Shown here: positions 53,900-64,000 of the stretch, in pieces
Numbering within the stretch: position 1 is the first letter of the stretch
Layout: the number at the start of each line of letters is the position of its first letter
Origin: Axinella damicornis
Lineage: Eukaryota > Porifera > Demospongiae > Axinellida > Axinellidae
Assembly: GCA_963931865.1 (NCBI GenBank)
Contig: OZ007518.1
Coordinates: 2,579,994-2,643,993, forward strand
Direction of reading: 5' to 3'
Length of the DNA: 64,000 bases
Program-made: the position numbers and the translations under genes
Notes under the pieces: model-generated
The model's input: only the letters and a program-made list of their open reading frames with translations
What the model was told of the DNA's origin: nothing
Databases searched by the model: none

Positions 53900-56800
53900 A
53901 TGTCTGCTGAATCGGACGTGTTGCGTGAGCACTATGACAAGCTGTACGAAATCATCCAGGATGCGGACGCCCTGGCAATGCAGCTATACTCCAAGGGGTT
54001 GATAGCCAGGAGTCGTCGCTCTGACATCCAGGATTCCAGTAGACAGTCCGAAAAGAACAAGTTACTACTGGATGCAGTGGAACGGGTGGTCACAGCTGAT
54101 CACACGAAGTTACACGAGTTCATGGAAGTTCTCGGTGATGAGCCTTACCTTGAAGCTATCGTGGAGTCAATGAGAAGTAAGTCACAACTGGTTAGTACGT
54201 TTTGTTAGTTGCGAGCACATCAAGCGCAAGACAGTGTCATACATATAGCTAGAGCTAGGGTTTCCTTGCATACATGATCATAAATTTCCGGATACATTTG
54301 TGTATTGGGACAACGATCCATTGCATCAGATATAGAGTTAATTATTCCGCTGTTGATTCGGTTGCTTCAGTTGCAATTTTGTGAGTTGCACATTGACAAT
54401 GCCAACACTTCACATGATCGATGACGCTATTGGTCAGGAATGTATTCATGTGTAATTCGAACTCATATTCCTATATTCATGTATCAGCAATTGGCTAGCT
54501 AGTTGTGGTTTGTGGGGCGTAAGCTATTCATACTTGTGTTATTGGATAAACAACTTTTTAAAGGCAGATCAAGAGCAGGGGATGAGTCATCATTGCTAAA
54601 CTGCAACTGAGGCATTTTAGGCTAAATCAAGCCTCCATTTCTCACAGTGCAGGAATATTCCTGTGCAGATATAGGATGTATGTGTAGTATAGATGGATAT
54701 TAGCACTGTTGCTACAACCCCCCCCCCCCCCCCCCCCCCCTCAGATCAGATCACTACTATATATATTTTTGGTATGTTACAGGTGCACTGAGGATGCATG
54801 ACAAATCATTGGCACCAAAACGGTTGAAGACAACACCATACTTACAGGCCCGGCCCGAGTACACTAGTTCACTGCCCTTCTGTGAGTACGAGAAGTACTT
54901 GAAGTCCGTATATAAGAAGGTACTGTTACCTGACTCGCAGACGAAGTGGCCAAAACTTAGAATTCGGAAGGCGATCAACTTAGCCTGTATCAAGAGGGAA
55001 GTGTATGACCCTTTTCAAGCCGACGATTTTACGAAGAGCACAATTCATGGAAACGTGGATGACATTCTCCATCGTAAAGAGCAGATAGAACTGCGCCAAG
55101 TGGCTTGCCTGCAAGACGACAAGAGTTTTCAAGACTGTGTGCTAGTTGCCGGGGCACCTGGTGCAGGTAAGACCACGCTTGCACAGATGCTCTGCAGAGG
55201 CTGGATGCAAGGAAACCTGCTAAACTGGTATTCCCTGGTTGTCCTTCTACGACTCAGGGAAGAAAGGGTACAAAAGGCATCTCAAATACCGGATCTGTTT
55301 TATTACTCAAACCTTCGAGTTCAAGAATCTCTTGCTAGGGAGATCGAGAAACAACAGGGATCACACGTCTTGCTCATATTAGAAGGCTTTGACGAGCTTC
55401 CGCAGGAGTTGCAGCAGAGTGGCTTCCTTGCAGAAGTAATCACAGGAAAGTGCCTTGTTAATTGTACTAAGCTAATCACCAGCCGACACTCAGCTACACC
55501 AGTTCTGTGTCGGTGTGCCAATATTACGCAACGTATAGAAGTTTTGGGGTTCACAAAGCAAAACATAGACGAGTATATTGTCTCCGTTCTGGAATCCAAC
55601 AAGCCAATGCTAGCACAATTTCAACAGTATCTATCAAGATACGGGTTCATAAAGTCCATGATGTATGTACCGCTGAACTGTGCTGTTGTGGTAGAAGTGT
55701 ACAGGAGCCAAAGGGACGAAGCAAGTGTGCCCAAATCATCAGCCCAGCTCTACCAGTGTTTACTGCGATCACTTCTCATTCGATATCTGCTTGACACGCC
55801 CCCTTACAACGCACTCAGCATGGAGCAAAACACAAGGTTACAGTCCATTGAGCAACTACCTAGGGAAGTACACGCACAATTGATGCGTTTGTGTGAGATG
55901 GCCTATGATGGAATTATGAATCACAAACTAATTTTCTCCCAGGATCCAGGTGATCACCTTGGGCTAATTGATGCAATCCCAGAACTGTATGTTGACGGTG
56001 ACAAGGTTTCGTACAACTTCTTACACCTCACACTCCAAGAGTTTCTCGCTGCTCTTCACCTTCTTGCGAGATTTCATGCAGACACCTCCGTAAATTTGTC
56101 TGACATTTTTGAAAAACACAAGGATCACCCTCAGGTATTGATTTTCTTGGCAGGGTTGACCAAACTTCAGGCATTTGATCGTGGCATTCTGAAGCACAAT
56201 ATGTTTAGTGCAGATTGCAGGAAAGACCAGGATTGCCATAAAGTTTCCAGCACGATTCATTGGCTTTTTGAGGCACAGGACCCTGAGTTGATTGGAGCTG
56301 TTCTGTGCGAAGGTACTGTGCATTTCAGACCGGTCAATGCCCCAACACCGTTTGATTGCCACAGCCTTGGCTATTGCATTGCACACAGCAGTTGCCAGTG
56401 GGAAATTGATCTCTCAGACTGGGGCTTGCTAGACGAAAGTCTTACGATGCTAGCAGAGGGAGCTACATCGAAACAAGTAACCCAGGGTGAAGTCACACAA
56501 CTGGATTTGAGAAACAATCAATGTACATCGGAAGGCTTGCAATGCTTGGCTGGTGCTCCCTTCATGAGAGGCATCCAAGAGTTGAATATTTCAAAGAACA
56601 AATTTGATGGAGAGGTGTGTACAATTCTGGCAACCCAGCATTTTCTACGCACTATGGCCAGCATGGAGAACATTTGCTTGTCACTCAATGCTTTGGGCTC
56701 AGGTAGCACAGTACCACTTCTTCAAGAACTGCACACTTTACCTCACCTGATTGAGCTGGGGCTGTATGACACAGGCATTGGGTACAAAGACATTGAAGTT

Positions 56801-57334
56801 CTTTGTGAGAAATTACCAGCAATGCACAATCTTTACCTTGTGGACATTGGTAACAACCAGCTTTCATCTATGAGTGTCGACCTCGTCATTGAAACTCTCC
56901 TGTCGGGCATACCACTAAAGAGACTTTCCATGGCCTACACGGAACTGTCCAGCAAACAGGTGGGCTTGCTAGCAACTGTAATAAGAGTAAACCACAATTT
57001 GTATGGCCTCTCCTTGCAAGGCTGTGGAGTCTTATCCGATGGAGTGTGTAAGCTAGCTTCTGCATTGAGCGAACCAGACTGTGTGTTCAGGATTCTTAGC
57101 TTGAATGAGAACAATATCGGACCGGAGGGTGGCAAGGCCATGGCTGACATGGTGGCTGTCAACACATCATTAATTCAGCTCCATCTTGGCAGAGCAGACA
57201 TTGGCAAGGAGGCAACACTACTGATACTCGAGAACCACCGCAGAAATGCGAAAACCAGTGTGAACTATATTCAACTCTGTAGGAAGTACCAGCCTGAGGA
57301 AATACAGACAACCATCAATATCTCATGGCAGTAG
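53900..57334 (+). CDS. NLR gene 2: CARD-NACHT-LRR receptor (two coding exons, 942 aa)
   Basis: Paralogue of NLR gene 1. Exon 1 (53900-54176) encodes the 92-residue CARD-like domain, starting GCCACCATG and ending AGA A|GTAAGT. Exon 2 (54783-57334) follows TATGTTACAG, opens GT GCA CTG and restores frame. Walker A GAPGAGKTT, Walker B LLILEGFDELP and about eight LRRs are all retained. Exon 1 is nearly identical to copy 1; exon 2 has scattered replacements, for example in the linker before NACHT (RMHDKSLAPKRLKTTPYLQ versus RKCDESPTPKRFKITPSPYL) and in LRR faces (MSYTELSGKQ versus MAYTELSSKQ). The intron is 606 bp against 2456 bp in copy 1. No breaks, so probably functional. Confidence 0.9.
54177..54782 (+). 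other. Intron of NLR gene 2
   Basis: GT donor at 54177, AG at 54781-54782. Contains a run of 23 C residues (54718-54740) just before the conserved 3' end, at the point where NLR gene 1 has its insertions. Confidence 0.85.
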
Positions 57335-58605
57335 TAAGTGTGATCACTGTGCAGCTTGTCTACAGAACTTCTCTTTGTTGCCTACAATTTGCACATGCAA
57401 CCTTTTGGTACCTGCATTCATCCCTTTCACTTCCATTCTTTATTCTTTCTCAGATGTTATGAAATCTTCAGCAGTCAGTCAGTATAGAAGCGGATATCAT
57501 ACATGTACATATGCCCTGTTATACAACTGTTTGACCAAGTTTGAATAATTATTGTGTCCGTTATAATGTCACAATGCAAGATATTTCACACATGAAGGAT
57601 TGTGCTTGTGTGATGGAATCCCAAACCGAATGCGAATGAGTAGTGCAAGAAATCATGGCTGTTAATTGTCATGTGGGACAGGCAGCATAATCATAGCCAG
57701 CAAGAACATCTCCAGATCAGAGTAAGGCAACTGATTGCTGGGAGAAATATGGTATGATACTGTTCCAAACAATGTCCAGGCACTCTTTGCATAAAATCCA
57801 GGTCAGATTTCAAGATGCTTGTGCATGAAGTGGGAGGGAGCCTGCAGGACCTACAGCCTACGAATTCTGAAGAAGTGCAGTTGCATATAGTATAGGGAAA
57901 GATGGAGAGAGTGTGACACTAAAGGTGGTCTCTTGGCACTGTATCAGGAGGTTTTACTCCACAGCAATTGATTTATCTCTTAGTTGTTTACCAGTACCAC
58001 CCAATTTTTTTTTACTCGATATTACATGTGGTCTGTCTAGTAGAATAAAGGACCATGTGCACTTGGAACAGTGAGTGGTGACACATGCTATTGTATAGGT
58101 ACCGGAAACGGTACTGTATAGGTAACGCGCGTGCATCTAGAACCAGCCCCAGCACCCTACTTCTGCTGACCGATAATCAGGACCCCAGCCCACAGGCGGT
58201 GCCGGTATATTATCTAAGTAACGTCGTACATACAATGCATGCCTCCTCCCATTAGCTTCTCAGTGTAGCTGACTATATATATAGACAGTAGTAGTATAGA
58301 AAGGGTGCGGTCAATATTACATCATCACAAAGCAGTTAATTCTTGTTACTATGTAGCCTTGTTCCCAGGCTCTCCCATGTGCGAACAAAAATTCCGTATA
58401 CCGTAAGTGACGAAAAGCTGGGTGATGGACTGGGAACGACGCTAGTTACCATGTACATGTATTTGCACCAAAATATGATAGTGAACACAATAAAGGAAAA
58501 AGGATCACAACAGTAAACTGTTGCTGTATAGCTATATGACTAGAAAAGAAAACAACTAAATTAATACTGAAACTAAAAGTTAAAAAGTGCTTTCAGCAAC
58601 AACTG
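57335..58605. other. 3' flank of NLR gene 2 and 3' flank of T5
   Basis: 57335-57690 is alignable with 9678-9936 joined to 15114-15215, that is, without the Gypsy element. 57690-58080 is inverted relative to 15216-15560. From 58080 it matches 49150-49440 and 29480-29690. A foldback element occupies 58354-58444, flanked by GTTACTATG and GTTACCATG. Confidence 0.6.
58345..58453. mobile_element. TAGCCTCGTTCCC-family foldback element, orthologous insertion to 29608
   Basis: Element 58354-58444 (TAGCCTTGTTCCCAGGC ... GGGAACGACGCTA). Flanks GTTACTATG and GTTACCATG, a 9-bp duplication with one change. Position and flanks equal those at 29599-29704. Confidence 0.75.
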
Positions 58606-59706
58606 TCAATGTACATGCAAATATAGTCTGAAATGAAGACAGTCATTTTTCAAATATAGGGTTTGCCTCTGAGCATCGAATTGTAGGTCAGCACTATTGG
58701 CAAGTGGGCTCTTAATCACACTCCAAAGACCCCTATAAACTTCATACAGCCGTACTGTGACAACCGTCAAGTGATGTCCATAGCCTCTCAGCTGGTTGAT
58801 AAGTAGTAGCTTAATTGTGACTGTGATGGGCCACTGCAAACAGTCATCATCATCATCACCCGTGAGTGAACGGAAACAGCCGCGTATGTCACCATTTTGG
58901 AGGATACCAATGTTGAACTCAAACTTGTAACGTTGAGAATAAAATGGATCGCTAATGCACTCGTGATAATGAGTCAGACCATGTGGGTGAACGTTAGGGT
59001 ATCTTTTTTTTGCACTGTAGTTAGTGATATCTAAATCTTGGTGAACCTCGTATTGAGGTTCATCATGAAGTTGTTGTTTGAAGTTCTCAAGTTGTTCCTT
59101 CGTTTGTTTGTCTCGCAATTCCAGTTGTCTTTGGAGAAGATCGATTTTTTCCCCATAGGTGGACATGTTTCGGTCAAGTTGCTTTCTAGTTTGCTTTCCC
59201 TGCTGTTGCAGCTGTCCCAGCATCTTTTTGTTCTGTTCCTGTAGATTGGCTATTTGGTGGTCTTTCTCTGCCATCTGCTCAGCCATCTGCTGGTCTTTCT
59301 CAGCCAACTGCTGGTCTTTCTCAGCCAACTGCTGGTCTTTCTTAGCCATCTGCTGGTCTTTCTCAGCCAACTGCTGGTCTTTCTTAGCCATTTGCTGGTT
59401 GAGCTCCATGGTCAGAGTGAGGTTGAAAAGGGACATGCACCGCAGGTGATGCTTGGCCCCCTCCTCCATGTGATGTGTAAGGTCCCGTCGAAGAACCCTT
59501 TCCTGGCAGCCAAATTTTTCAAATTCGCACTCCACCAACTGCAGCGGACACTTCCTCAAATGCTGATCCACTTTGCAGCGAGGTATGGTGCCAATCTCAC
59601 ACTGGTTGGGACACGGCTCAACAGTCGTTTCTGGTTTACCCGATGGCGCCGGCTCGCCTTCGGTGAGATATTCGGCGCAACAGTGTTGGGGAAGAGACGC
59701 CATCAT
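58606..59706 (-). CDS. TRAF-like protein T5, RING-less (366 aa)
   Basis: Same architecture as T1: MMASLPQHCC start; one zf-TRAF region (CPNQCEIG, HLRKCPLQLVECEF, GCQERVLRRDLTHHM); coiled coil of 7-residue repeats (AEKDQQM, AKKDQQL, AEKDQQL); MATH domain (FNIGILQNGDIRGCFRSL, LQWPITVTIKLLLINQL). The RING deletion joint (PETT|VEPCPNQ) is the same as in T1, so it arose once before they separated. It is shorter than T1 by a few residues in the coiled coil and at KQQLHDEPQYE. Single exon, intact frame. It sits between NLR gene 2 and ZNFX1 copy 2, matching T1's place beside copy 1. Confidence 0.85.
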   Translation of the reverse strand: MMASLPQHCCAEYLTEGEPAPSGKPETTVEPCPNQCEIGTIPRCKVDQHLRKCPLQLVECEFEKFGCQERVLRRDLTHHMEEGAKHHLRCMSLFNLTLTMELNQQMAKKDQQLAEKDQQMAKKDQQLAEKDQQLAEKDQQMAEQMAEKDHQIANLQEQNKKMLGQLQQQGKQTRKQLDRNMSTYGEKIDLLQRQLELRDKQTKEQLENFKQQLHDEPQYEVHQDLDITNYSAKKRYPNVHPHGLTHYHECISDPFYSQRYKFEFNIGILQNGDIRGCFRSLTGDDDDDCLQWPITVTIKLLLINQLRGYGHHLTVVTVRLYEVYRGLWSVIKSPLANSADLQFDAQRQTLYLKNDCLHFRLYLHVH

Positions 59707-60623
59707 ACGACATCCGTTCTGAATCGATGCATGTGCCCGCTAGACTAGTGCCTAGCCTAGCTGTCCAAATTTGCAAAATACTAGCCTTGTTCCGGCCCCC
59801 TAGCCTCATCGAGCACCGCCCCCGGGCCCTGCGCGTTGGCCGGCCGCGCGCGCCCGTGGGACTGTGCTTGATTGCCACATTTCTGTGGTTGGGTTCCGCG
59901 TGCCCAGACCCATCCGCCCACGGGTAGGGTCAGGTTATGCATGGCAATTCATGGAGCAAGGTCTCGAAGCTGAGAGCATCCTGCTCGGAGTACAGCCAGA
60001 GAACAAGGCAGCAGAATAGGTGTAGGCTCGTGAGAGAGGGATACTATACACTAGTACTGGATACGTATGTGATGACAATAGAATTCAGCATGCCTGAAGG
60101 ATTCACTGATTGTTCTGTTGCAGCATATCATTTCTCTTGTCTGCATAGCTACATAATCACTACATGAAAAGATGTTTGTAGGTATATGAATTTTGACCTG
60201 TGTGGAAGTTGTTTGTGAGGAAGCTTGGTATCTATTTGTCTGCGAGTAACGGAAGTCTCTTGTCTACTGATCTTTGTCTTGAGGACCTGGCCAGACACAG
60301 TCCAAATGAACCAATTCTTTAGCCAAAATATGTGTATAAGTGAAAATGACTACAACACGTGGAGATCAGCATGCATGCATGTGGATAGATACTGATTACT
60401 AGCTATATTGCACCATGGTATAATATAATTCTATGGACAAGGTCGAGCTATATATATAACAAATAATACTAGCTGCTACATTCTTGGCATAATTATTCTC
60501 CATCACAACTAGTGGTGATCTACTAAATTCTAGCTAAATAGCTAACAAACAATACTATAACTACATTCTTGCATGTTTGAAAGCAGCGTAATTATTTTCT
60601 CCATCACAGTGTATGTTTACTAA
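59707..60623. other. 5' flank of T5, exon fragment, and 3' flank of ZNFX1 copy 2
   Basis: 59760-59865 matches the GC-rich block before T1. The exon fragment is listed separately. 60300-60623 is AT-rich and corresponds to 32780-33026; the 58-bp minisatellite seen beside ZNFX1 copy 1 is absent here. Confidence 0.5.
59947..60235 (+). pseudogene. Second decayed copy of the YLPM1-like last exon and flank
   Basis: TTCATGGAGCAAGGTCTC then GAAGCTGAGAGCATCCTGCT and ACAAGGCAGCAGAATAG match 1482-1552, with 8 bases (GACGAAGA region) lost, which breaks the frame. The 3' flank similarity continues to about 60235. The left edge is rearranged. Confidence 0.75.
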
Positions 60624-63600
60624 CTACAAATTTGCGATCTGTCTAAGTTCATCGGGGTCATAATTCGCTATGTCTACAGCAGTTGACCAAGCATCTCGCT
60701 GTGAACCATCCATTTCAGGTGCATGAAAATTATCTGTACGTAGTCGGTGACTTTGACCGCCAATAATTGCACCACATTGAGGACACTGCCCTTCCTCCAT
60801 TGCCCCACCACACTGGTCAATGTGGTAGATATGTCCATTGGCGCACTTGTACCAAGACCCAGGTTTGGATTGTAAGGCTTCGATGATCATTTGCTTTTCT
60901 TGGAAGCTAGGTGCATCGATACCTGGGTTTCTTCCCGTCAGTGCCTTTAACTCATCGATCTTGGAGTTGTACACTGTATCAGTCATCTTCTCAACCTGTT
61001 GTCCATTAGCTTCAAACTTTTGTAGCAGGTCTTCTAGAATCTGTTGATCACCTTGGCTCATTATTAGCCCATTTTTTATGGTCTTGGTCTGTATCACATA
61101 CACTTTCACCAAGAGTAGGATTCTTCGTTGTTCAGCCAGGATATCAGTTTTCATTTGGTCTGTCAGAGTTAGCCACTGCTTCCTCCTTCTTATCCTTAGC
61201 CATTCAATAAAATCTTTAGCCTGATAGCACAGGGTAGTTGATTTCTTCCCTAGGCAATTAAGCCTTTCAGTTGTACCTTGATCTGTATAGAATGATTTTC
61301 CCATGAGTGCTTTGAATTCTGGGGAGGCCTTCTGCATTTTTTCTGCAGCACTGAGGACAAGGTACTCATTTTGTAGCCTGTAGTCATTGAGATATTCAAG
61401 TGATGTTAAATAGAATTCACGTTCTCTGGTAATAAGTGGAGAGTTTGATGCCATTCTTCCAAGTTCCTGTTTTAGTAGTTCTCGTTTATCCCCATCAAGT
61501 GCGTAAAATTCTTTTTTCTTTATTTCGTTCATATCCTGTCTAGTTTTCTTGGCAATTTTGGCATAGCGAAGGGTCATGAAAACCGGAGTCATGCAAATAG
61601 GGCAGGTTGGCCATTGTACCTTTGTCTCTTCCCTTTCCATCCATTTATCAAGGGATTCTACCTCAAAGATATGCTCACAGTCAGCCAGCTGAATGAATCG
61701 GGTTTGTTCATCATCTGGTTCCTCGGTTCCAAACATAATGGGCACAATTTCATTGAAGTTTTCTTTGTTGCAAACACGGCAGACGTTTGGGCAGATTTCA
61801 CCACAAAGTCCGACACATTTGTGACCGCATTTCAGTAATAGAGGGCAGGGCTCATTGCATGTGGGGCGGTCACACATTTCACCACAAAGCTGTGTACACT
61901 TATAATGGGGGCACATCCATTCACAAGCATGGGGACATTCCTTGCACGGAGCACTACACTTGTGCCCACAAGGTGCATGTGAGCAAGTGAATGGACACTC
62001 TTTATCACATGGGGGGCAATTAACGGCACAGTTTGCAGGGCACAGGTGGCCACAGAGAAGGGGACGATCACATCTCTCCTGGCATGGAGAATGCAGGCGA
62101 CCCTGCCGACATTGGCCACACTCTCCTTTGCAGCAATGCCCACACTCAAGTATCTTCCCACAGGGGTGTTTGCATTTTCGTAACAGTTTTGTGTACTTCT
62201 CTTTGGTTATATAGCACTCTGCCTGTCCCCTGTGGCCACATGGCCAATCACACTCAATCAACATTTGACACTCTCTTGTACATATTTCACCACACTTTCT
62301 CTTGCACCGGTGGCCACAGGGTAGGTCCTTGAGGCATTCTTCTTGACATACAAACTCAGAGGGATCCTTGTAGCAGGGAACCTGCTGCTTGTGTTTGCAA
62401 CTAGGTATCATCTTCTCAACAAGTTCTTTACATTTGCCACACTCGTCGTGGCATAGAAGTTTACATCTGTGCAGGTCAGCTTGGCAACGTTTTGGACAAG
62501 GTTCCATGCATGGATTTGTGTGTCGGGTCTCATCTGGGTGACAAAAACTGGGGCAAACATGATTGCATCCAAGACGGCATTTGCATTTCTCTGTGCACCC
62601 TCCATCTGGAATGCAGTCAAAATCGCTGGAAGTGGATACTTCTGTGATGCGTTTGTGTCTTTTACACTGCAGTGGCAAGCTCAGGCTTATAAGCTGCTTT
62701 GCTTTGAGGTCACTGATGATAGACTCCCAGAGCTTTGAACATTTTTGAAACAGTGAAAAGTTTCCAATACAAAAGAGACCTTGCTTGGCCCTTGACAGAG
62801 CTACACAAACACGATTGTTGTCTCTCACAAATCCTGCTTTATTAGCAGCATTGCTGCGAACAAGAGAGAGCAAGATGATCTCATTTTCCTCCCCTTGGTA
62901 ACTATCAACTGGTGTGATACACACATTACTGATTCCAGCTTCATTGAAGGCCTTTCGTAACATGAACATCTGGCCAGTATATGGTGTTAGGGTGGTGATT
63001 TCCTCTGGTCTGTAGCCCTGTTGAAGGAGGTACAAACAGAGACGAGCTAAGAAAGTAGCTTCATGATAATTGGTAGGACTCTGGAGGTCGGATTCAAGTG
63101 TTTCTGGTTGATCGTGGTCAACAAAATATAAGTTGTGCTTCATACCTTTGATGTGTGGATATATCTTCGTACTGTCAGCGTCTATAAGAGATCCATCATA
63201 TATCTTAGATGAAACGATTTCTGATATTTCTGGTCTCATTCTGTGCTGAACCTCAAGGGTTACACAGGGAAGGTCATTGGTGACTAAACGCTCAAACAGA
63301 GAAACATCAAGATGATAGTTACGTGCCAGAATATAAGAATTTGGTTTAGGACGTAGTTGTCTGTGATCTCCAATGAGTATGAGATGTTGTGTGTGTTGAG
63401 TGAGGGTGGAGAGCACGTGAGCCTCCAAGACTTCGGCAGCTTCCTCAATGATGACAATTTTGGCTGCAACCTGTGACAAGACACCGTTGTACTTGGCAGC
63501 ACCAGTGGTTGTCAGGCCAATAACATCAGCTTGCCGTAAGCACTGTACCATAATGAGCTCCCTCTCCTTTTCATAATGTGCTTGGCATCGTTCCCTCTGT

Positions 63601-64000
63601 TGTAATTCAATCTGCAGCCCTTCTTTCAGATCTCTGAGGAAAAGTTTGAACACTTGCAAACGGATGAATGGTTCTACCTGATGAATTTCATCAGCACTAA
63701 TAGACCGTGCTCTGCGAACTGATAGGGGCTCAACAGTCTTAAATATTCTTACAAACTTTTCGATTTCATCTCTACCAAGCATTCTCAGAATCACATAGCT
63801 CTCTGATTCATCCTCTTCATCAGCTAGGATTCTTCGCTCATCTTCAATTGCTTTGCAGGGCAAGTGTTCATAACAGGTGGGATTTTGAAGATATTCATAG
63901 ATTCTGTTCTCAAAGTCCTGACTAAGCCAAGCTGCCAGAGACGTAGAATTTCCATTGAGGGCACTGAGCATCACAATATTGCAATAATGTTCCAGCTCAC
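60624..64000 (-). CDS. ZNFX1-type helicase, copy 2 (C-terminal 1125 or so codons; 5' part outside window)
   Basis: Frame open from the window edge to the stop at 60624; the first visible codons (ELEHYCNIV) match copy 1 at ELEYCCNIV, so the start and helicase motif I lie beyond 64000. Visible: motif II EEAAE, GDHRQLRP, HRMRPEIS, VDSYQGEENEI, VCVALSRAK, the full NFX1-type zinc-finger block, the RING-like CPIC region and the C-terminal RZ-type finger (CANGHIYHIDQCGG...CPQCGA). Differences from copy 1 are scattered replacements, a 3-residue loss (CYERDFYLPC versus CYEHLPC) and a 2-residue gain (SPEFKALMG versus SPEALMG). Within the zinc-finger block the DNA is almost identical. No breaks are seen. 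Confidence 0.92.
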   Translation of the reverse strand, partial: ELEHYCNIVMLSALNGNSTSLAAWLSQDFENRIYEYLQNPTCYEHLPCKAIEDERRILADEEDESESYVILRMLGRDEIEKFVRIFKTVEPLSVRRARSISADEIHQVEPFIRLQVFKLFLRDLKEGLQIELQQRERCQAHYEKERELIMVQCLRQADVIGLTTTGAAKYNGVLSQVAAKIVIIEEAAEVLEAHVLSTLTQHTQHLILIGDHRQLRPKPNSYILARNYHLDVSLFERLVTNDLPCVTLEVQHRMRPEISEIVSSKIYDGSLIDADSTKIYPHIKGMKHNLYFVDHDQPETLESDLQSPTNYHEATFLARLCLYLLQQGYRPEEITTLTPYTGQMFMLRKAFNEAGISNVCITPVDSYQGEENEIILLSLVRSNAANKAGFVRDNNRVCVALSRAKQGLFCIGNFSLFQKCSKLWESIISDLKAKQLISLSLPLQCKRHKRITEVSTSSDFDCIPDGGCTEKCKCRLGCNHVCPSFCHPDETRHTNPCMEPCPKRCQADLHRCKLLCHDECGKCKELVEKMIPSCKHKQQVPCYKDPSEFVCQEECLKDLPCGHRCKRKCGEICTRECQMLIECDWPCGHRGQAECYITKEKYTKLLRKCKHPCGKILECGHCCKGECGQCRQGRLHSPCQERCDRPLLCGHLCPANCAVNCPPCDKECPFTCSHAPCGHKCSAPCKECPHACEWMCPHYKCTQLCGEMCDRPTCNEPCPLLLKCGHKCVGLCGEICPNVCRVCNKENFNEIVPIMFGTEEPDDEQTRFIQLADCEHIFEVESLDKWMEREETKVQWPTCPICMTPVFMTLRYAKIAKKTRQDMNEIKKKEFYALDGDKRELLKQELGRMASNSPLITREREFYLTSLEYLNDYRLQNEYLVLSAAEKMQKASPEFKALMGKSFYTDQGTTERLNCLGKKSTTLCYQAKDFIEWLRIRRRKQWLTLTDQMKTDILAEQRRILLLVKVYVIQTKTIKNGLIMSQGDQQILEDLLQKFEANGQQVEKMTDTVYNSKIDELKALTGRNPGIDAPSFQEKQMIIEALQSKPGSWYKCANGHIYHIDQCGGAMEEGQCPQCGAIIGGQSHRLRTDNFHAPEMDGSQRDAWSTAVDIANYDPDELRQIANL

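Overview
The window reads as animal nuclear DNA. Genes have GT-AG introns or are large single exons, spacing is loose, Kozak-type starts occur, and the sequence is full of transposons, foldback elements and satellites. The gene families are metazoan innate-immunity types: CARD-NACHT-LRR (NLR) receptors, TRAF-like RING/zf-TRAF/coiled-coil/MATH proteins, ZNFX1 helicases and a MATH-BTB (SPOP-like) protein. Such a mix fits a sponge (demosponge) or another early-branching invertebrate. That assignment is inference; no species marker is present.

Layout: 416-1552, last two exons of a YLPM1/ZAP3-like gene. 4381-9677, NLR gene 1 (CARD exon, 2.5-kb intron, NACHT-LRR exon). 10733-15113, a complete Ty3/Gypsy-type LTR retrotransposon on the minus strand with identical LTRs. 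17752-29035, an 11.3-kb inverted-repeat structure whose arms carry arrays of a 25-bp satellite. 29903-31030, RING-less TRAF-like gene T1 (-). 31219-31520, a decayed copy of the YLPM1-like last exon. 31841-32595, a 58-bp minisatellite. 33027-38840, ZNFX1 copy 1 (-). 40570-42063 and 44969-46415, tandem TRAF-like genes T2 and T3 (-), T3 with a 1-nt frameshift. 49546-50012, TRAF-like pseudogene T4. 50508-51680, MATH-BTB gene (+). 53900-57334, NLR gene 2. 58606-59706, RING-less TRAF-like gene T5 (-). 59947-60235, second decayed YLPM1-like exon. 60624-64000, ZNFX1 copy 2 (-), cut by the window edge.

The window is therefore a repeated segment: NLR - intergenic - TRAF-like - YLPM1 exon fragment - ZNFX1 occurs twice in the same order and orientation, with further TRAF-like copies between. 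Comparing copies gives natural empty sites that reveal insertions: the Gypsy element, the 11.3-kb structure, a TTAA-flanked element in the NLR1 intron, and others.

Functionally the locus groups putative cytosolic sensors (NLRs, the RNA helicase ZNFX1) with possible signalling adaptors or E3 ligases (TRAF-like, MATH-BTB). No gene partnership is shown by the sequence; physical clustering is the only evidence. The most unusual items are the 11.3-kb satellite-armed foldback structure with an empty-site paralogue, and the stepwise loss of the RING domain among the TRAF-like copies.
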